From Streptomyces goshikiensis (lineage in GTDB: Bacteria > Actinomycetota > Actinomycetes > Streptomycetales > Streptomycetaceae), in the NCBI RefSeq assembly GCF_014650555.1, contig NZ_BMVE01000025.1, forward strand, positions 1-33,759: a stretch of 33,759 nt of DNA, written 5' to 3'. Shown here piece after piece: positions 23,521 to 31,904 of this stretch. The notes under the pieces were generated by a model. The model saw only the letters and a program-made list of their open reading frames with translations, ran no database searches and was not told the DNA's origin. Numbering within the stretch: position 1 is the first letter of the stretch; the number at the start of each line of letters is the position of its first letter. The translations under genes were made by a program, and so were the position numbers.

Positions 23521-24210
23521 CTAGACGGTCTTGCGTTTTGCGCCCCGGCGCCGGATGGACAAGTTCGCCTGGATGGAGATCACGCGGAGGTTCGCGTGCT
23601 CCTGGTGGTAGGCCTCCCACTCTTCCCGCTGGGTGTCATCGGCGAAGAGGGAGCCAACTGTGTTGTCCAGGCCGTTGAGAAGGGGGAAGGCGTCCCACCC
23701 GCCCTGCGCATTGACGTAGTGCGTCGCCAGGTCGATGAAGTCCGGGTCGAAGTGGTCCACGTGAACTTCGTCCTCGGCCACCAGATCACCCGTGAGCGCG
23801 CACGTCACCAGCCGCTCCTCGCCGGCCTCCTCGAACGCCTTGTTCTTTACGGCGATCACCTGCCACTTCACGGCATCCCGCATCGTGGCGAGCAGGTTCT
23901 GTCGCTGGCTGGGCTCTCCGTCCAGGCACACCATGAAGCTGAAGTCGGTGTCTGATCCGTCGGTCCGGATGATGTGGAACCCCACGCTGCCCTTCGTGGT
24001 CCTGCGCACCTGGAAGTGGTCGATTCCGGTGCCGCGCTTCTGGTCTGCGTCGTAGTGCCTGTCCAGGAGGTCGTGGAGGAACGCCTCGTCCTCCTGGACG
24101 CTGACGCGCTCCCCGGGCTTGTAGCGGTTCCGCACGGCCTGGACTGCCACCAAGGCATCCTTCTTGCGCGGGTACAGGCGGTCACCGATTAATACGGGCT
24201 TTGCAGGCAT
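23521..24210 (-). CDS. DUF3223-like protein with HNH-like C-terminus
   Basis: 229 residues from ATG 24210 with an AAGGGAC site. The middle (FLHDLLDRHYDADQKRGTGI, DHFQVRRTTKGSVGFHIIRT, DGSDTDFSFMVCLDG) matches the DUF3223 (DCL-like) pattern in which Lys-X-Gly-X-Gly-Ile precedes a strand and a DGS-DFS motif. Residues about 150-185 (CALTGDLVAEDEVHVDHFDPDFIDLA) look like an HNH-type segment with a CxxTG and HVDH. Likely a nucleic-acid-binding or nuclease protein. It is complete, with a good start, and follows the same direction as its smaller upstream neighbour. Confidence 0.8.
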   Translation of the reverse strand: MPAKPVLIGDRLYPRKKDALVAVQAVRNRYKPGERVSVQEDEAFLHDLLDRHYDADQKRGTGIDHFQVRRTTKGSVGFHIIRTDGSDTDFSFMVCLDGEPSQRQNLLATMRDAVKWQVIAVKNKAFEEAGEERLVTCALTGDLVAEDEVHVDHFDPDFIDLATHYVNAQGGWDAFPLLNGLDNTVGSLFADDTQREEWEAYHQEHANLRVISIQANLSIRRRGAKRKTV

Positions 24211-24298
24211 GAGGTCCCTTCAACGCCGTGATGACGAGGTCGGTTGAAGGGTAATGCGGGGGTCTGACAATTCGTCAGGATGTTCGACATATTGTCGC

Positions 24299-24505
24299 TC
24301 AGGCCCAGGTCTCCGGGCCCCCTCCCACCCACTTGAACAGGCTGCGGTCTTCGATGTCCACGGCATCCCAGTCGGGTAGCTCCACCCGCCGCAGGAACTC
24401 GCGCAGGTCCGTCTCGCTGTACGCCATGCCCAGGATCGTGCCGTCCACGTGCACGCGCCGGCCGCCGTCTTCACCGGGTGCGTGGATCACGATGCGAGGG
24501 TCCAT
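24299..24505 (-). CDS. Small conserved actinobacterial hypothetical protein
   Basis: 68 residues from ATG 24505: MDPRIVIHAPGEDGGRRVHV, DGTILGMAYSETDLREFLRR and an end at GGGPETWA. The pattern (IVIHAP..GGRRV.VDG..LG.AYS..DL.EFLRR..LP.WD) looks like a short family common in Streptomyces. Function unknown. Reading frame intact. Confidence 0.75.
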   Translation of the reverse strand: MDPRIVIHAPGEDGGRRVHVDGTILGMAYSETDLREFLRRVELPDWDAVDIEDRSLFKWVGGGPETWA

Positions 24506-25039
24506 GAGCCCAGGGTGGCCGCTGTGGGGGTGGTAGGCGTGTGGGGAGATGCAGACGGGTGACCTTTGCCTCCGCCGAAAATTCCTGGGGTTCTTGATCT
24601 TACGTATGAGGTCACTGCTGGCCGAGGGCTGGCGCATCTTCGACCAGATCGGCTCCCACGAGCCTCCGGCGACGCCGTCCCCTACTGACGCCTTAACGTC
24701 TGCCCGCGATCCTGCCTCGGTTCGCGTCCTGCCTTCAGATGCACTGCGCCGTCGGCACTGCCCGCGCCGCGCTGGACGCCCTCCCGCCGGTAAAGCACTC
24801 CCTGATCCTGCGGCTCCTTATGGCGGAAGTCGAGCAGTACTGAGCCTCTGCTCTGAGTCGGGCGGCTTCCGTCCAAGCCGCCGCCCTCGCAGTGCCACCA
24901 GAGGCCGTTGCGCGAGCAGACGGTGACCAGTCAGTTTGCGTAGACCCGCAAGGGTGCGAGGCGCAGGTTCGATGGGTGCCCTGGTCGAAGGTCGTCCGCT
25001 GCCGCGGCCGGTGTCGGAGGGACGGATTAATCTCCGGCC
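24506..25039. other. Gene-poor stretch with a 3' gene fragment and a terminator
   Basis: No complete gene. The forward frame 24738-24842 (MHCAVGTARAALDALPPVKH, then SLILRLLMAEVEQY, TGA) looks like the C-terminal tail of a lost protein and is followed at once by a strong hairpin. Confidence 0.4.
24861..24882. terminator. Perfect 8-bp hairpin, probable terminator
   Basis: GGCGGCTT (24861-24868), loop CCGTCC, AAGCCGCC (24875-24882), 18 bp after a TGA. No T tract, which is normal for actinomycete terminators. Confidence 0.6.
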
Positions 25040-25843
25040 ATGGATCTGCCCTACAACACCAGGCCCTCTACGGAGGAGATCATCGCAGCTGTGCCCGGAC
25101 TCGCGCCGTACCCCCGGGCGGCCGTGGTGCTGGCCCCCGAGCGTGGGGAGCCGACGGTTCACCAGAGCTCGGTGGGTGGACCGTTGCTCTGGCCGGCGGA
25201 TGAGCCTTGGCCGCACTGCGATGTCGCAGACAAGAAGTCCGGTTCTGGGAGCCTGGCGACGGCCATGGTGGCGGTGGTGCAGGTGTATCGCAGGGACGCA
25301 CCGGGTGACTGGTGGCCTGAGGACAAGGACGTGTTTCAGCTTCTGTGGTGCCCCAACGTGCACTGGGATCCGCCGGCTCCGCAGGCCGGTGTCAGCCCGG
25401 TTGCCGAGATCCGCTGGCGGAAAAGCGCCGACGTCACGCAAATACTTGGCTCGCCCCCGTTGCCCATACGGCAGGAGGACCCCGACTACGGCTACACCCC
25501 GGTGCCGTGCACGCTCACCCCGGTGCCCCTCCTCGATTTCCCCTACCCGCAGGGTCTGCCGGACGCCGAGCTCGTCGAGTCCGTGCTGGAGTACGTGGAG
25601 GCGACCGGAGACGGAGACGACGTCATCGCCTGTGTGGCGGGGATCAAGTTCGGCGGGTGGCCTACCTGGCGCCTGACTGACCCGGACGACGTCCCGTGTC
25701 TCACCTGTGGCGCCCCGTGCGGTCTGCTGTTCACCGTGGGCAGTGACCTCACCACCAAGATCATTGTTGGCAGGTGGGGCGACTTCCGGGTCTTCGCCTG
25801 TCCGGTCGGAGATGAACACGGCTACATCTTCGACCAGCACTGA
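25040..25843 (+). CDS. DUF1963-like protein, paralogue A
   Basis: 267 residues from ATG 25040. SSVGGPLLWPADEPWPHC (about 43-60), then MVAVVQVYRRDAPGDWWPED, VFQLLWCP, and GIKFGGWPTWRLTDPDDVPC..CG..CGLLFTVGSD follow the order of YwqG/DUF1963-type proteins, which contain paired strands and a CxxCG near the end. The protein at 27115-28008 is a clear paralogue on the opposite strand. Function unknown; relatives turn up as immunity-like or housekeeping hypotheticals. Start has weak ribosome site (GAGGGACGG region). Confidence 0.82.
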   Translation: MDLPYNTRPSTEEIIAAVPGLAPYPRAAVVLAPERGEPTVHQSSVGGPLLWPADEPWPHCDVADKKSGSGSLATAMVAVVQVYRRDAPGDWWPEDKDVFQLLWCPNVHWDPPAPQAGVSPVAEIRWRKSADVTQILGSPPLPIRQEDPDYGYTPVPCTLTPVPLLDFPYPQGLPDAELVESVLEYVEATGDGDDVIACVAGIKFGGWPTWRLTDPDDVPCLTCGAPCGLLFTVGSDLTTKIIVGRWGDFRVFACPVGDEHGYIFDQH

Positions 25844-25889
25844 TGTCGCTGGAGAGTGAACCCGCGCAGGGGGCATGACCCTGACCTGG

Positions 25890-26251
25890 GTACGGCACCG
25901 CAGGTCGGCCGGTGGGCTTGCTGGCCCGGGTGCCGTTCACCTTCCGCCGGCCACCGTGCCCGTGGCGCTCTGTGTCGCGGCGATCCTCGACCATCCGGCC
26001 ATCACCGCGGGCGACGAGGTCCCCAACCGAGAATCACAGAACCGCCCGCCCCTCGTGCAGCTGCCCGGCTGGCTCTGCGACAGCGCCTACAAGGCTGACA
26101 ACGAGTGCGTCGCCGCTTGCGAACGCTTCTTCGACGAACACGAGGGACGCGGGTGTTCCGGGACGCACTGGCCGATCATGCCCGCCGCCTCCTGGTCACC
26201 AGCACCGACCGACACCATCGAGGCCATGTCCTGGACGCTCTGGACCGCAGC
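25890..26251 (+). pseudogene. Frameshifted hypothetical gene fragment
   Basis: One frame encodes VALCVAAILDHPAITAGDEV..LPGWLCDSAYKADNECVAACERFFDEHEGR; near 26145 (GACGCGGGTG) it is out of frame with RDALADHARRLLVTSTDRHHRGHVLDALDRSKLLV. Removing 2 nt there would join the two parts. The second part runs into the left arm of the inverted-repeat element at 26252. Identity unknown. Confidence 0.35.
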
Positions 26252-26389
26252 AAGTTACTTGTAACAGACGCCACCACCACCCACGGACCTTGGCGCGCCC
26301 GGCCCCGCCCCACGCCGTACCCGTGGGCACCGGACCTTGGTACACCCTCAGGCAGGAGAGTGGTGGCGCAGGTCTGTTACAAGTAACTT
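26252..26389. repeat. 138-bp element bounded by 18-bp perfect inverted repeats
   Basis: The right arm GTCTGTTACAAGTAACTT (26372-26389) is the exact reverse complement of 26252-26269. Each arm contains its own dyad GTTAC-NN-GTAAC. Pairing continues inward imperfectly through CCACCAC/GTGGTGG. The 102-bp interior has CGGACCTTGG twice (from 26283 and 26330). It is non-coding and could be a MITE-like element, a paired operator or a recombination site. Confidence 0.75.
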
Positions 26390-26466
26390 CTCATGGCTGT
26401 CCGCGACTGTCCGTTCAGGGGCGAGGGGTTGAAACGGTAATCACGTGACCACTTCCATCCTCGAGA

Positions 26467-26709
26467 ATGTCGCGGCGGTCCTGCTGTTCGCCTCGCCGGG
26501 AAGTCCTTCGCATCCGCGCGGCGGCCGACGTCTTCCTCGACTCGCTCGACGAGCGCCCCGCCCCCGGTGGGGGCGGGGCGAGCCTGCTGATGCTCATGGC
26601 CAAGTCGCGTCACAAGAAGCCGGAGAACGTCCGACGCTGTTTCCCTCCTTCCGCAGAGGCGATCGCCGAGGTCGCGAGTTTGCTCGCGCCGGGCGACGGC
26701 AGGCGTTGA
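26467..26709 (+). pseudogene. Internally deleted tyrosine recombinase/integrase relic
   Basis: The frame reads RIRAAADVFLDSL, typical of the N-terminal core-binding domain of actinomycete integrases, and then, after a short Gly/Pro linker, LLMLMAKSRHKKPENVRRCF, PPSAEAIAEVASLLAPGDGRR, typical of the extreme C-terminus. The catalytic middle (R-HxxR) is absent except for the region around the terminal helix. This is best explained by a large internal deletion of one gene. Confidence 0.5.
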
Positions 26710-27114
26710 GTTCGGCGGTACCCGGCCTGTCGGCGCTGTCGCGAGGGCGAGCGGGGCGCGTCCCTCCCTGCGAGGGGTCGGCAGTGTGCCGGTTGCCCCG
26801 CCTGGAGGCTGCCGCCCGCTGGTTGGCAGGCGGCGCGAACGCTCATCCCTGGCCGTGGCTCAGCCAGCGGGCGATGACGGCGGGGTCGACATGCTGCGGA
26901 GTTGCGTATTCGAGAGTGCGGCGTACCACGAGATCCTCCGGGCCGGGCGGGCCGCCGACGACGCCGTACGACAGGCGTGGGCCGCGATCCGCAGCCCGGA
27001 GACGGTCGCCCTGTTCGAGGAACAGGGATCCCGCCGGGAAGGCCCTCGGGAACGACTGGCTACTTCCCTTCGGAGTGTGTTCGTGCCGCGCAGCGGGCAG
27101 GGGGAGCCCAGCGG
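26710..27114. other. No supported gene
   Basis: Both strands have open frames, none with a ribosome site or recognisable motif. A forward segment VDMLRSCVFESAAYHEILRA around 26890-26950 looks mildly coding but has no family resemblance I can name. Confidence 0.35.
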
Positions 27115-28008
27115 TCACGAGCAGTCGAACCAGTGTCCGATGGGGCGTTCAGGGCAGGTGCGGCATTCGAAGATGTAGACGCCTCCGGCGTCGCCGAGGC
27201 ACAGCCCGGCGGGGTTGTGGGCGTCACCTTCCCATCGCTGACCGCCCCATTCGTTCTTGTCTGCTCGGTCCTCATCGGGAAGCCAGGTACGCCAGGACTC
27301 ACCGTCGAATTCCCAGCTGGACACGGTCAGGAGGTGCTCCATCCTGCTGCCGCAGCCTTCGCAGTCGGGCCATACCGGATCTTGTGTCCAGCCCGGGTAG
27401 CCGCCCAGCTTGATGCCTGGCGCCTCCGCGAGATGGTAGGAGTACCGCAGGCCGGCTTCACCGAGCAGTGCGTCGAAGCGGTCTCGGAGCACGTCTCGAA
27501 GCTCGTCAGGAAGGTCCCAGCTCGGGTACTCAGTCACCTGCTCGGGGTGAACCACACACGGTCCCGGATACCAGTCCTTGGGGAGCTCGGCCGCCGGCTC
27601 CGGGGTTGGCAGTACCTCGCCGACGGCACTGGAGTCCCGCCAGTGGACCTGGGGTAGGGGATAGCAGAACTCGCCGTGGGCGTAGGGGCACCACAGAACC
27701 TGTAGCAGGTCTGTGCCCTCGGGGAAGGGTATGCCGGGCGCGTCGGCACGGTGGACCTGCACGATAGGAACCATGGGTGCAGCGGGCTGCGGCTGGCTGG
27801 TGGAGTTCATGCTCTCGTCGTAGTGCTCTTCCCGGCACACCGGCCACGGCTCGGTGGCAGGCCAGAGCAAAGGACCTCCGACGGAACTGTCCTTGCAGGT
27901 CGGAGACCCAGGACGTGGGTGCAGGCGGACGGACTCACGACGGAAGGGGAGCAACTCCGGAAAGAGGCTCTCCATGTTGACGGGGCGATCAGGTGTGCGG
28001 CGGGACAT
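27115..28008 (-). CDS. DUF1963-like protein, paralogue B
   Basis: 297 residues from ATG 28008 (MSRRTPDRPVNMESLFPELL). Shared with paralogue A in order: SSVGGPLLWPATEPWPVC, PIVQVHRADAPGIPFPEGTD, LLQVLWCP, PGIKLGGYPGWTQDPVWPDC, then CGSRMEHLLTVSS. It has an added C-terminal part (GDAGGVYIFECRTCPERPIG) with another CxxC. The start is chosen by alignment with paralogue A; an upstream ATG would extend it without homology. The two copies converge across 1.3 kb of debris. Confidence 0.82.
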   Translation of the reverse strand: MSRRTPDRPVNMESLFPELLPFRRESVRLHPRPGSPTCKDSSVGGPLLWPATEPWPVCREEHYDESMNSTSQPQPAAPMVPIVQVHRADAPGIPFPEGTDLLQVLWCPYAHGEFCYPLPQVHWRDSSAVGEVLPTPEPAAELPKDWYPGPCVVHPEQVTEYPSWDLPDELRDVLRDRFDALLGEAGLRYSYHLAEAPGIKLGGYPGWTQDPVWPDCEGCGSRMEHLLTVSSWEFDGESWRTWLPDEDRADKNEWGGQRWEGDAHNPAGLCLGDAGGVYIFECRTCPERPIGHWFDCS

Positions 28009-28245
28009 ACGCAGGACTTTAGAACCCAGGTACGACATCCAGCCCACCGGGCGCATGACGCTCGGCACGTGGCCAGTGCCTGTCACCACCCCTGTGACGC
28101 ACTGACGCTCCTGAAACTCGACAACATTCCGTCGCTCTCGACCAAGCGGCTGTTGTCCGCGGCTGTCGTCTGAGTGCTCTCCCCTGCCACCTACGCAGCC
28201 ACACTGCGTCTCTTGGCTGTCGGTGCAGTGTGAGAGCCTCCGGGC

Positions 28246-28281
28246 ATGAGCTACGACCTGGCTGTCTGGGAAGGTGCGCCT
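28246..28281 (+). pseudogene. 5' stub of a conserved Streptomyces gene
   Basis: ATG 28246 begins MSYDLAVWEGAP, the opening of a widespread Streptomyces hypothetical protein; homology then ends where an IS5-type transposase sequence begins on the opposite strand. The gene was evidently cut by the insertion and the rest lost. Confidence 0.45.
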
Positions 28282-28415
28282 GTGCGGAACTTCCACACGA
28301 TCCCGTTGAGGACCATCCGGTCGTCCAGCCGGGGCCGCCCCAGCACGGGCCGGGGCAGCAACGGCTGGTTGAGTTCCCACTCGGCATCGGACAGTTCATG
28401 GCGGCGTATCACCAC
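28276..28415 (-). pseudogene. N-terminal fragment of an IS5-family transposase
   Basis: The reverse strand from GTG 28415 reads VVIRRHELSDAEWELNQPLL, PRPVLGRPRLDDRMVLNGIV, WKFRTG, the standard N-terminus of IS5/DUF4096-type transposases, and stops matching at the junction with the stub at about 28278. The complete IS at 32293-33181 has a similar but distinct sequence (VVRRHELTDQAWEVIGPLLA), so this is a different element. Confidence 0.7.
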
Positions 28416-28469
28416 TCCATGATCCGCGATCCAAGATCACTTTGACGGCAGACCGCGGAACGCAGACCC

Positions 28470-28964
28470 TCAGACCCCGGCCGTGCAGAACACGCACGCC
28501 TGCCAGAACGGCAGCGCGTCCAGCACCCGGTGGCGTACGCAGGAGGCCACCGCGGCCTCCCGTGGCTTGGGCAGGACGCCCGTGCCGGCCCTCGCGGTCG
28601 CAGGGTCGAACTCCTCCACCATTGCTCGGTACGTGCGCAGGTACCCCTCGGCCCGTGGCGGCTCGTACGTCAGTTCCTCCCACCGGTGACGGGACAGCGC
28701 CAGATCGAGGACGCGCAGCAGGAAGTCCTTGGCCGCGGCTCGCTCCTGCGGTGTGTCCCCCCAGTCGAGCTCCGCCAGGCCGAAGCCAACCACCCCACGC
28801 CCCATCACGTTCTGGTCCTGGAGCGTCAGTAGGGCGGCGAAGCGGAAGTCCCACGGCCTGTGGGCCAGCGCGGACACGGCGAGCATCAGCACGTCCACGA
28901 ACACCGCCGTGCCGCCGTTGGTCATCTCCAGGCGCTGGCCGTCACAGCCGTCAAACACGTTCAT
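28470..28964 (-). CDS. Conserved hypothetical protein
   Basis: 164 residues from ATG 28964 (MNVFDGCDGQRLEMTNGGTA). A compact alpha/beta composition with WDFRFAALLTLQDQNVMGRG and a helical C-terminal half (ERAAAKDFLLRVLDLALSRHRW, later YLRTYRAMVEEFDPATARAG). No transmembrane segment, no catalytic motif recognised. Frame intact and codon use normal. The upstream sequence has GAGACATG context rather than a strong ribosome site. Confidence 0.72.
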   Translation of the reverse strand: MNVFDGCDGQRLEMTNGGTAVFVDVLMLAVSALAHRPWDFRFAALLTLQDQNVMGRGVVGFGLAELDWGDTPQERAAAKDFLLRVLDLALSRHRWEELTYEPPRAEGYLRTYRAMVEEFDPATARAGTGVLPKPREAAVASCVRHRVLDALPFWQACVFCTAGV

Positions 28965-29120
28965 GTCTCGAGAGTAGAGACAGGGGAGGCCCCACCCTCC
29001 GCTTCGTGCTCTGACACAGACCCGACGGAACACTGGCGTCCGCCCCAACCGCACTGCCCAGAGTGCCCGGCACCGCACCTCGCCCCCCAACTACCGCTGG
29101 GAGGTGCCCAACGTTGCCGT

Positions 29121-29151
29121 AGCGCCCGAGTGCGTCCAGCACTCGGGCGCT
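29121..29151. terminator. Perfect 13-bp hairpin, strong terminator
   Basis: AGCGCCCGAGTGC (29121-29133), loop GTCCA, GCACTCGGGCGCT (29139-29151). It lies in a gene-free stretch between the leftward gene at 28964 and the Tn3 relic. Likely bidirectional; a relic terminator of a lost gene. Confidence 0.7.
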
Positions 29152-29216
29152 CCTCCGCCTTACGATGCGTGGCATCGGAGGCCGCAGGCCTTACCGACCT
29201 TTGACGACACGGCCTA

Positions 29217-29348
29217 GCCCGGCTCTCCCCACTCCAGTACGACCACATCAGCTTCCTCGGCCGCTACGCCTTCACCCGGCCGTCGACGCCGGGCCTGCGC
29301 CCTCTGCGTGACCCCCGTGCCACAGATGAGGACTTCGACGAGCAATAG
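29217..29348 (+). pseudogene. C-terminal relic of a Tn3-family transposase
   Basis: The frame ending at TAG 29346-29348 reads RLSPLQYDHISFLGRYAFTR, then PSTPGLRPLRDPRATDEDFDEQ. LSPL..HI..LGRY.F...LRPLRDP is the characteristic C-terminus of Tn3-family transposases (about 1000 residues when complete). Upstream the homology is lost within a few codons, so only about 40 residues remain. A Tn3-type resolvase lies 2.8 kb to the right. Confidence 0.7.
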
Positions 29349-29435
29349 GGCACAGGATCCTTGTGTGGGGAGGCAGAACTCGGAACGGCTCTTTGCGCTG
29401 GGATGTTCTGGGTCTTGGGTGTTCCCCTGTCAGAG

Positions 29436-29990
29436 TCACATGGGCAGCGACAGGAGGCGGACCGCTCCAGGAGGCCACGGCACCGCGGTGCCAAAGGAGG
29501 TCCACATGGCCGGCAGGGGCATGGTGAGGTTGCCGCCGGGTTGTTGGACTGTGACGTCGGTGGGTAGAGGAGTCCACCCCATCTTTCGGTAGACAGGCAT
29601 ACGATCCGGGCGGCAGAACAAGAGACCGAACTGTAGGCCCTGTGCCGATGCCTGGGCCATGGCTGCGGAGACGACAAGTCCCGCCAAGCCGCGGCCTTGC
29701 AGTTCCGGTGCAACGATCACGCCCCCTAGGCCGGCCACCCGCAAAGTGGTGCCGGCGACGGAGACGGGTACGGCGACCCAGCCGGCATGGGCCACCAGGC
29801 GGCTCTCCGCCCTGATGCCGAAGTGCTGTTCCTTGGGACGCCAGGTCAGCCCCAGAGCGGAGACTTCAAATGGATCGCGGTCGTCCCCAGCGATGTCGCG
29901 CAGGTCGGCGGGCGTGTACTCCTGGAGAGCCGCCACCTGAGGGGAGGGGAGGAGCGCGGAGGGCTCCTCGGCCCTCGATTGGTCCTGCAC
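29436..29990 (-). CDS. GNAT-family N-acetyltransferase
   Basis: 184 residues from GTG 29990, with GAAGGGA upstream. The acetyl-CoA binding motif is clear: LRVAGLGGVIVAPELQGRGLAGLVVSAAM (about 82-110), with Q-G-R-G-L as the pyrophosphate loop, followed by LQFGLLFCRPDRMPVYRKMG, the GNAT motif B region. The family transfers acetyl groups to amines, including antibiotics. It begins 3 bp after the MFS transporter stop, so the two are one operon. Substrate cannot be told from sequence; the transporter neighbour hints at resistance. Confidence 0.88.
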   Translation of the reverse strand: MQDQSRAEEPSALLPSPQVAALQEYTPADLRDIAGDDRDPFEVSALGLTWRPKEQHFGIRAESRLVAHAGWVAVPVSVAGTTLRVAGLGGVIVAPELQGRGLAGLVVSAAMAQASAQGLQFGLLFCRPDRMPVYRKMGWTPLPTDVTVQQPGGNLTMPLPAMWTSFGTAVPWPPGAVRLLSLPM

Positions 29991-29993
29991 CGT

Positions 29994-31250
29994 TCATCCC
30001 TTCTTCGCAGCGTCGGCTTCGTGCGGCCGGTGATGCGTGTTCGGCCCGGCGGGTGGTACGGCGTGGGGGCGGCCTGTGACCACGAGCAGTACGGCTGTCG
30101 TCAGGCCGAGCACACCGGCTGCGAGGAGTTGAACCCTGTAGTCCAGGGTGGCCACCAGTGCTGTGCCCGCGAGGATGGCGAGCCCGGTCGGTGCAAATAC
30201 CAGCGTGTTCGCAGTGGCCGCCACCCGGCCGAGCAGTTCGTCCGGTGTCTCCTTCTGGACCGTGGTCAGGGCGCTGATGAGCGGCCAGGGCAGGCCCAGA
30301 CCGATGAGCAGGCTGCCGGCCACCACCACGGGGAGGAAGCCGGTGATCCGGGCCAGCGCCCCGAGGGCGAAGAGCGTGAGGCCGAGCACTGACAGGAAGC
30401 GGGCCGGGACGCGGCGCATGAGCGCCCCGGTCGCCAGACCGCCGATGACCGACCCGAGCCCCTGGACCGAGCTGAGAACGCCGGCGAATGCCGCAGGCTG
30501 CCGCAGCCCGGTATCGAGGAGCGCGTAGGTCGCCGTACTGCTGAGGCTTGACGCCACCATGGCACAACCGCCTGCGACGACCAGGGCTCGCAGCGTCCTG
30601 TGCCGCCACAGGTAGCGAACGCCTTCGGCGGTCTCGGCGGTCCAGTTCCGCCGTGGCCGACGTGCGGGCGTGGCTTCACGCACGCGGATCAGACTGAAGG
30701 CGGCTGCGCCCAACAGGAAGGACAGCGCGTTCAGCAGGGCGACGGTCGGGCCGCCCAGAACAGTGAACAGGCCAGCGCCGATCAAAGGGCCGAGCAGGCT
30801 GGTGCTCTCGATCGCGGCCCGGGACAGGCCGTTGAAGTCCCCGCGTATGTCGCCCGGTATTGCGGAGGCGATCAATGCGGTCTCAGCGGCGTCCATCAGC
30901 ACGGTTCCCGTGCCCACCATGGTCAGCACAGCAAAGAGCAGCCAGACATCATCAGGAGAGCGCACAGCGATGGGTGCCGTCATGACAGCGGCCAGCACCA
31001 GGCTCGTGGCGATCAGGAGCGTGCGGCGGCGCATCCGGTCGGCCACGTTGCCGAGGAACGGCCCCGCAAGGGCCGGTGCCCAGACGCAGAAACCCACCAG
31101 GGCCGCCAGGCTGTCGGAACCGGTGAGCTCCTTCACCCAGACCCCGGATGCCAGAAGGATCGCCGAGTCCCCGAAACCGGAGACGATCACTCCCGTCAGG
31201 TAGACGCGGGCGTTGCGGTCCCGCAGCACCGTGAACAGTCCCATGGCCAT
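29994..31250 (-). CDS. MFS transporter (drug efflux type)
   Basis: 418 residues from ATG 31250 with an AAGGGGGG site (a second ATG at 31244 is also possible). Twelve hydrophobic segments; the loop between helices 2 and 3 reads GNVADRMRRRTLL, the MFS motif A (GxxxDRxxRR). The layout with N-terminal FTVLRDRNARVYLTGVIVSG matches the DHA3/MdfA-like efflux groups of actinobacteria. First gene of an operon with the acetyltransferase and divergent from an ArsR-type regulator across a palindrome, so probably repressed by it. Substrate unknown. Confidence 0.92.
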   Translation of the reverse strand: MAMGLFTVLRDRNARVYLTGVIVSGFGDSAILLASGVWVKELTGSDSLAALVGFCVWAPALAGPFLGNVADRMRRRTLLIATSLVLAAVMTAPIAVRSPDDVWLLFAVLTMVGTGTVLMDAAETALIASAIPGDIRGDFNGLSRAAIESTSLLGPLIGAGLFTVLGGPTVALLNALSFLLGAAAFSLIRVREATPARRPRRNWTAETAEGVRYLWRHRTLRALVVAGGCAMVASSLSSTATYALLDTGLRQPAAFAGVLSSVQGLGSVIGGLATGALMRRVPARFLSVLGLTLFALGALARITGFLPVVVAGSLLIGLGLPWPLISALTTVQKETPDELLGRVAATANTLVFAPTGLAILAGTALVATLDYRVQLLAAGVLGLTTAVLLVVTGRPHAVPPAGPNTHHRPHEADAAKKG

Positions 31251-31292
31251 GCCCGGCCCCCCCTTGGTGATCTCGCTCCACAGGCTTCGGCA

Positions 31293-31324
31293 CCCTACCC
31301 CCAACCGAATGGTTGGAGGTAGGG
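31293..31324. promoter_or_regulatory. 14-bp-arm palindrome, likely ArsR operator
   Basis: CCCTACCcCCAACC (31293-31306), spacer GAAT, GGTTGGaGGTAGGG (31311-31324): 13 of 14 positions pair. It lies 43 bp upstream of the MFS start and 34 bp upstream of the regulator start, where it would cover both promoters. Confidence 0.75.
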
Positions 31325-31357
31325 GTCCCGGTGGCGGCATGCGCTTTACTGACTGGC

Positions 31358-31888
31358 GTGACCGACGCAGACCCTGCCCTGAGAGCACTCGCCCATCCCG
31401 TGCGGCTGCGGATGCTCACGCTCATGTGGCCCGGACCGATGTCCGCTGCCGAACTCGCTCGTGAGTTGGGCATCTCGCACGCCCTGGCCAGCCGGCACCT
31501 GCGGAGCCTGGATGCCGCCGATCTGGTGGAACTGGCCGAGGAACGCACCCGCCGCGGGGGCCGGGAACGCCGCTACCGAACCGTCCACGGCTCCCCGCTG
31601 TCCGACCGCCTCGATGGAGCCCGGATGCTGGCAGCGACCCTGGCGCACACCCTTCAAGAGCGTGCCGCACGCCGGGCTCCAGACGGCAAGGGAGTAACGG
31701 TCGACGCGGAACTGTGGGTGGCACCGGAGGTGTGGGAAGCGGCCAGGCAGCGGCTCGCCGATATCGCGGCCGAACTCCACGACGCCGCGTGCCCGCCACG
31801 CGCGCCCGGAACGATCCCCGTGGGCGTGAGCCTGATGACCTTCCCTTTGCAAGAGGCCCCACATGCCGACGCTGACCGGGAACTGTGA
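31358..31888 (+). CDS. ArsR-family transcriptional regulator
   Basis: About 176 residues from GTG 31358 (VTDADPALRALAHPVRLRML). The winged HTH is textbook: LAHPVRLRMLTLMWPGPMSAAELARELGISHALASRHLRSLDAADLVEL, then RRYRTVHGSPL. It is longer than minimal ArsR proteins and has a C-terminal domain (GVTVDAELWVAPEVWEAARQRLADIAAEL) as in multidrug-type ArsR/MarR relatives. No Shine-Dalgarno, consistent with leaderless translation. Metal-site cysteines (CVC) are absent, so it senses something other than arsenite, presumably a drug substrate of the divergent MFS-GNAT operon. Confidence 0.88.
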   Translation: MTDADPALRALAHPVRLRMLTLMWPGPMSAAELARELGISHALASRHLRSLDAADLVELAEERTRRGGRERRYRTVHGSPLSDRLDGARMLAATLAHTLQERAARRAPDGKGVTVDAELWVAPEVWEAARQRLADIAAELHDAACPPRAPGTIPVGVSLMTFPLQEAPHADADREL

Positions 31889-31904
31889 AGAGCACCGCCC
31901 GCTG

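Noticed and set aside
26252..26389. Inverted repeat as a simple transcription terminator
   Set aside because: The arms are 102 bp apart and each is itself a dyad; terminator hairpins have short loops.
29994..31388. Longer MFS start upstream of 31250
   Set aside because: The extension would cross the palindromic operator and the divergent promoter and adds no hydrophobic or conserved sequence.
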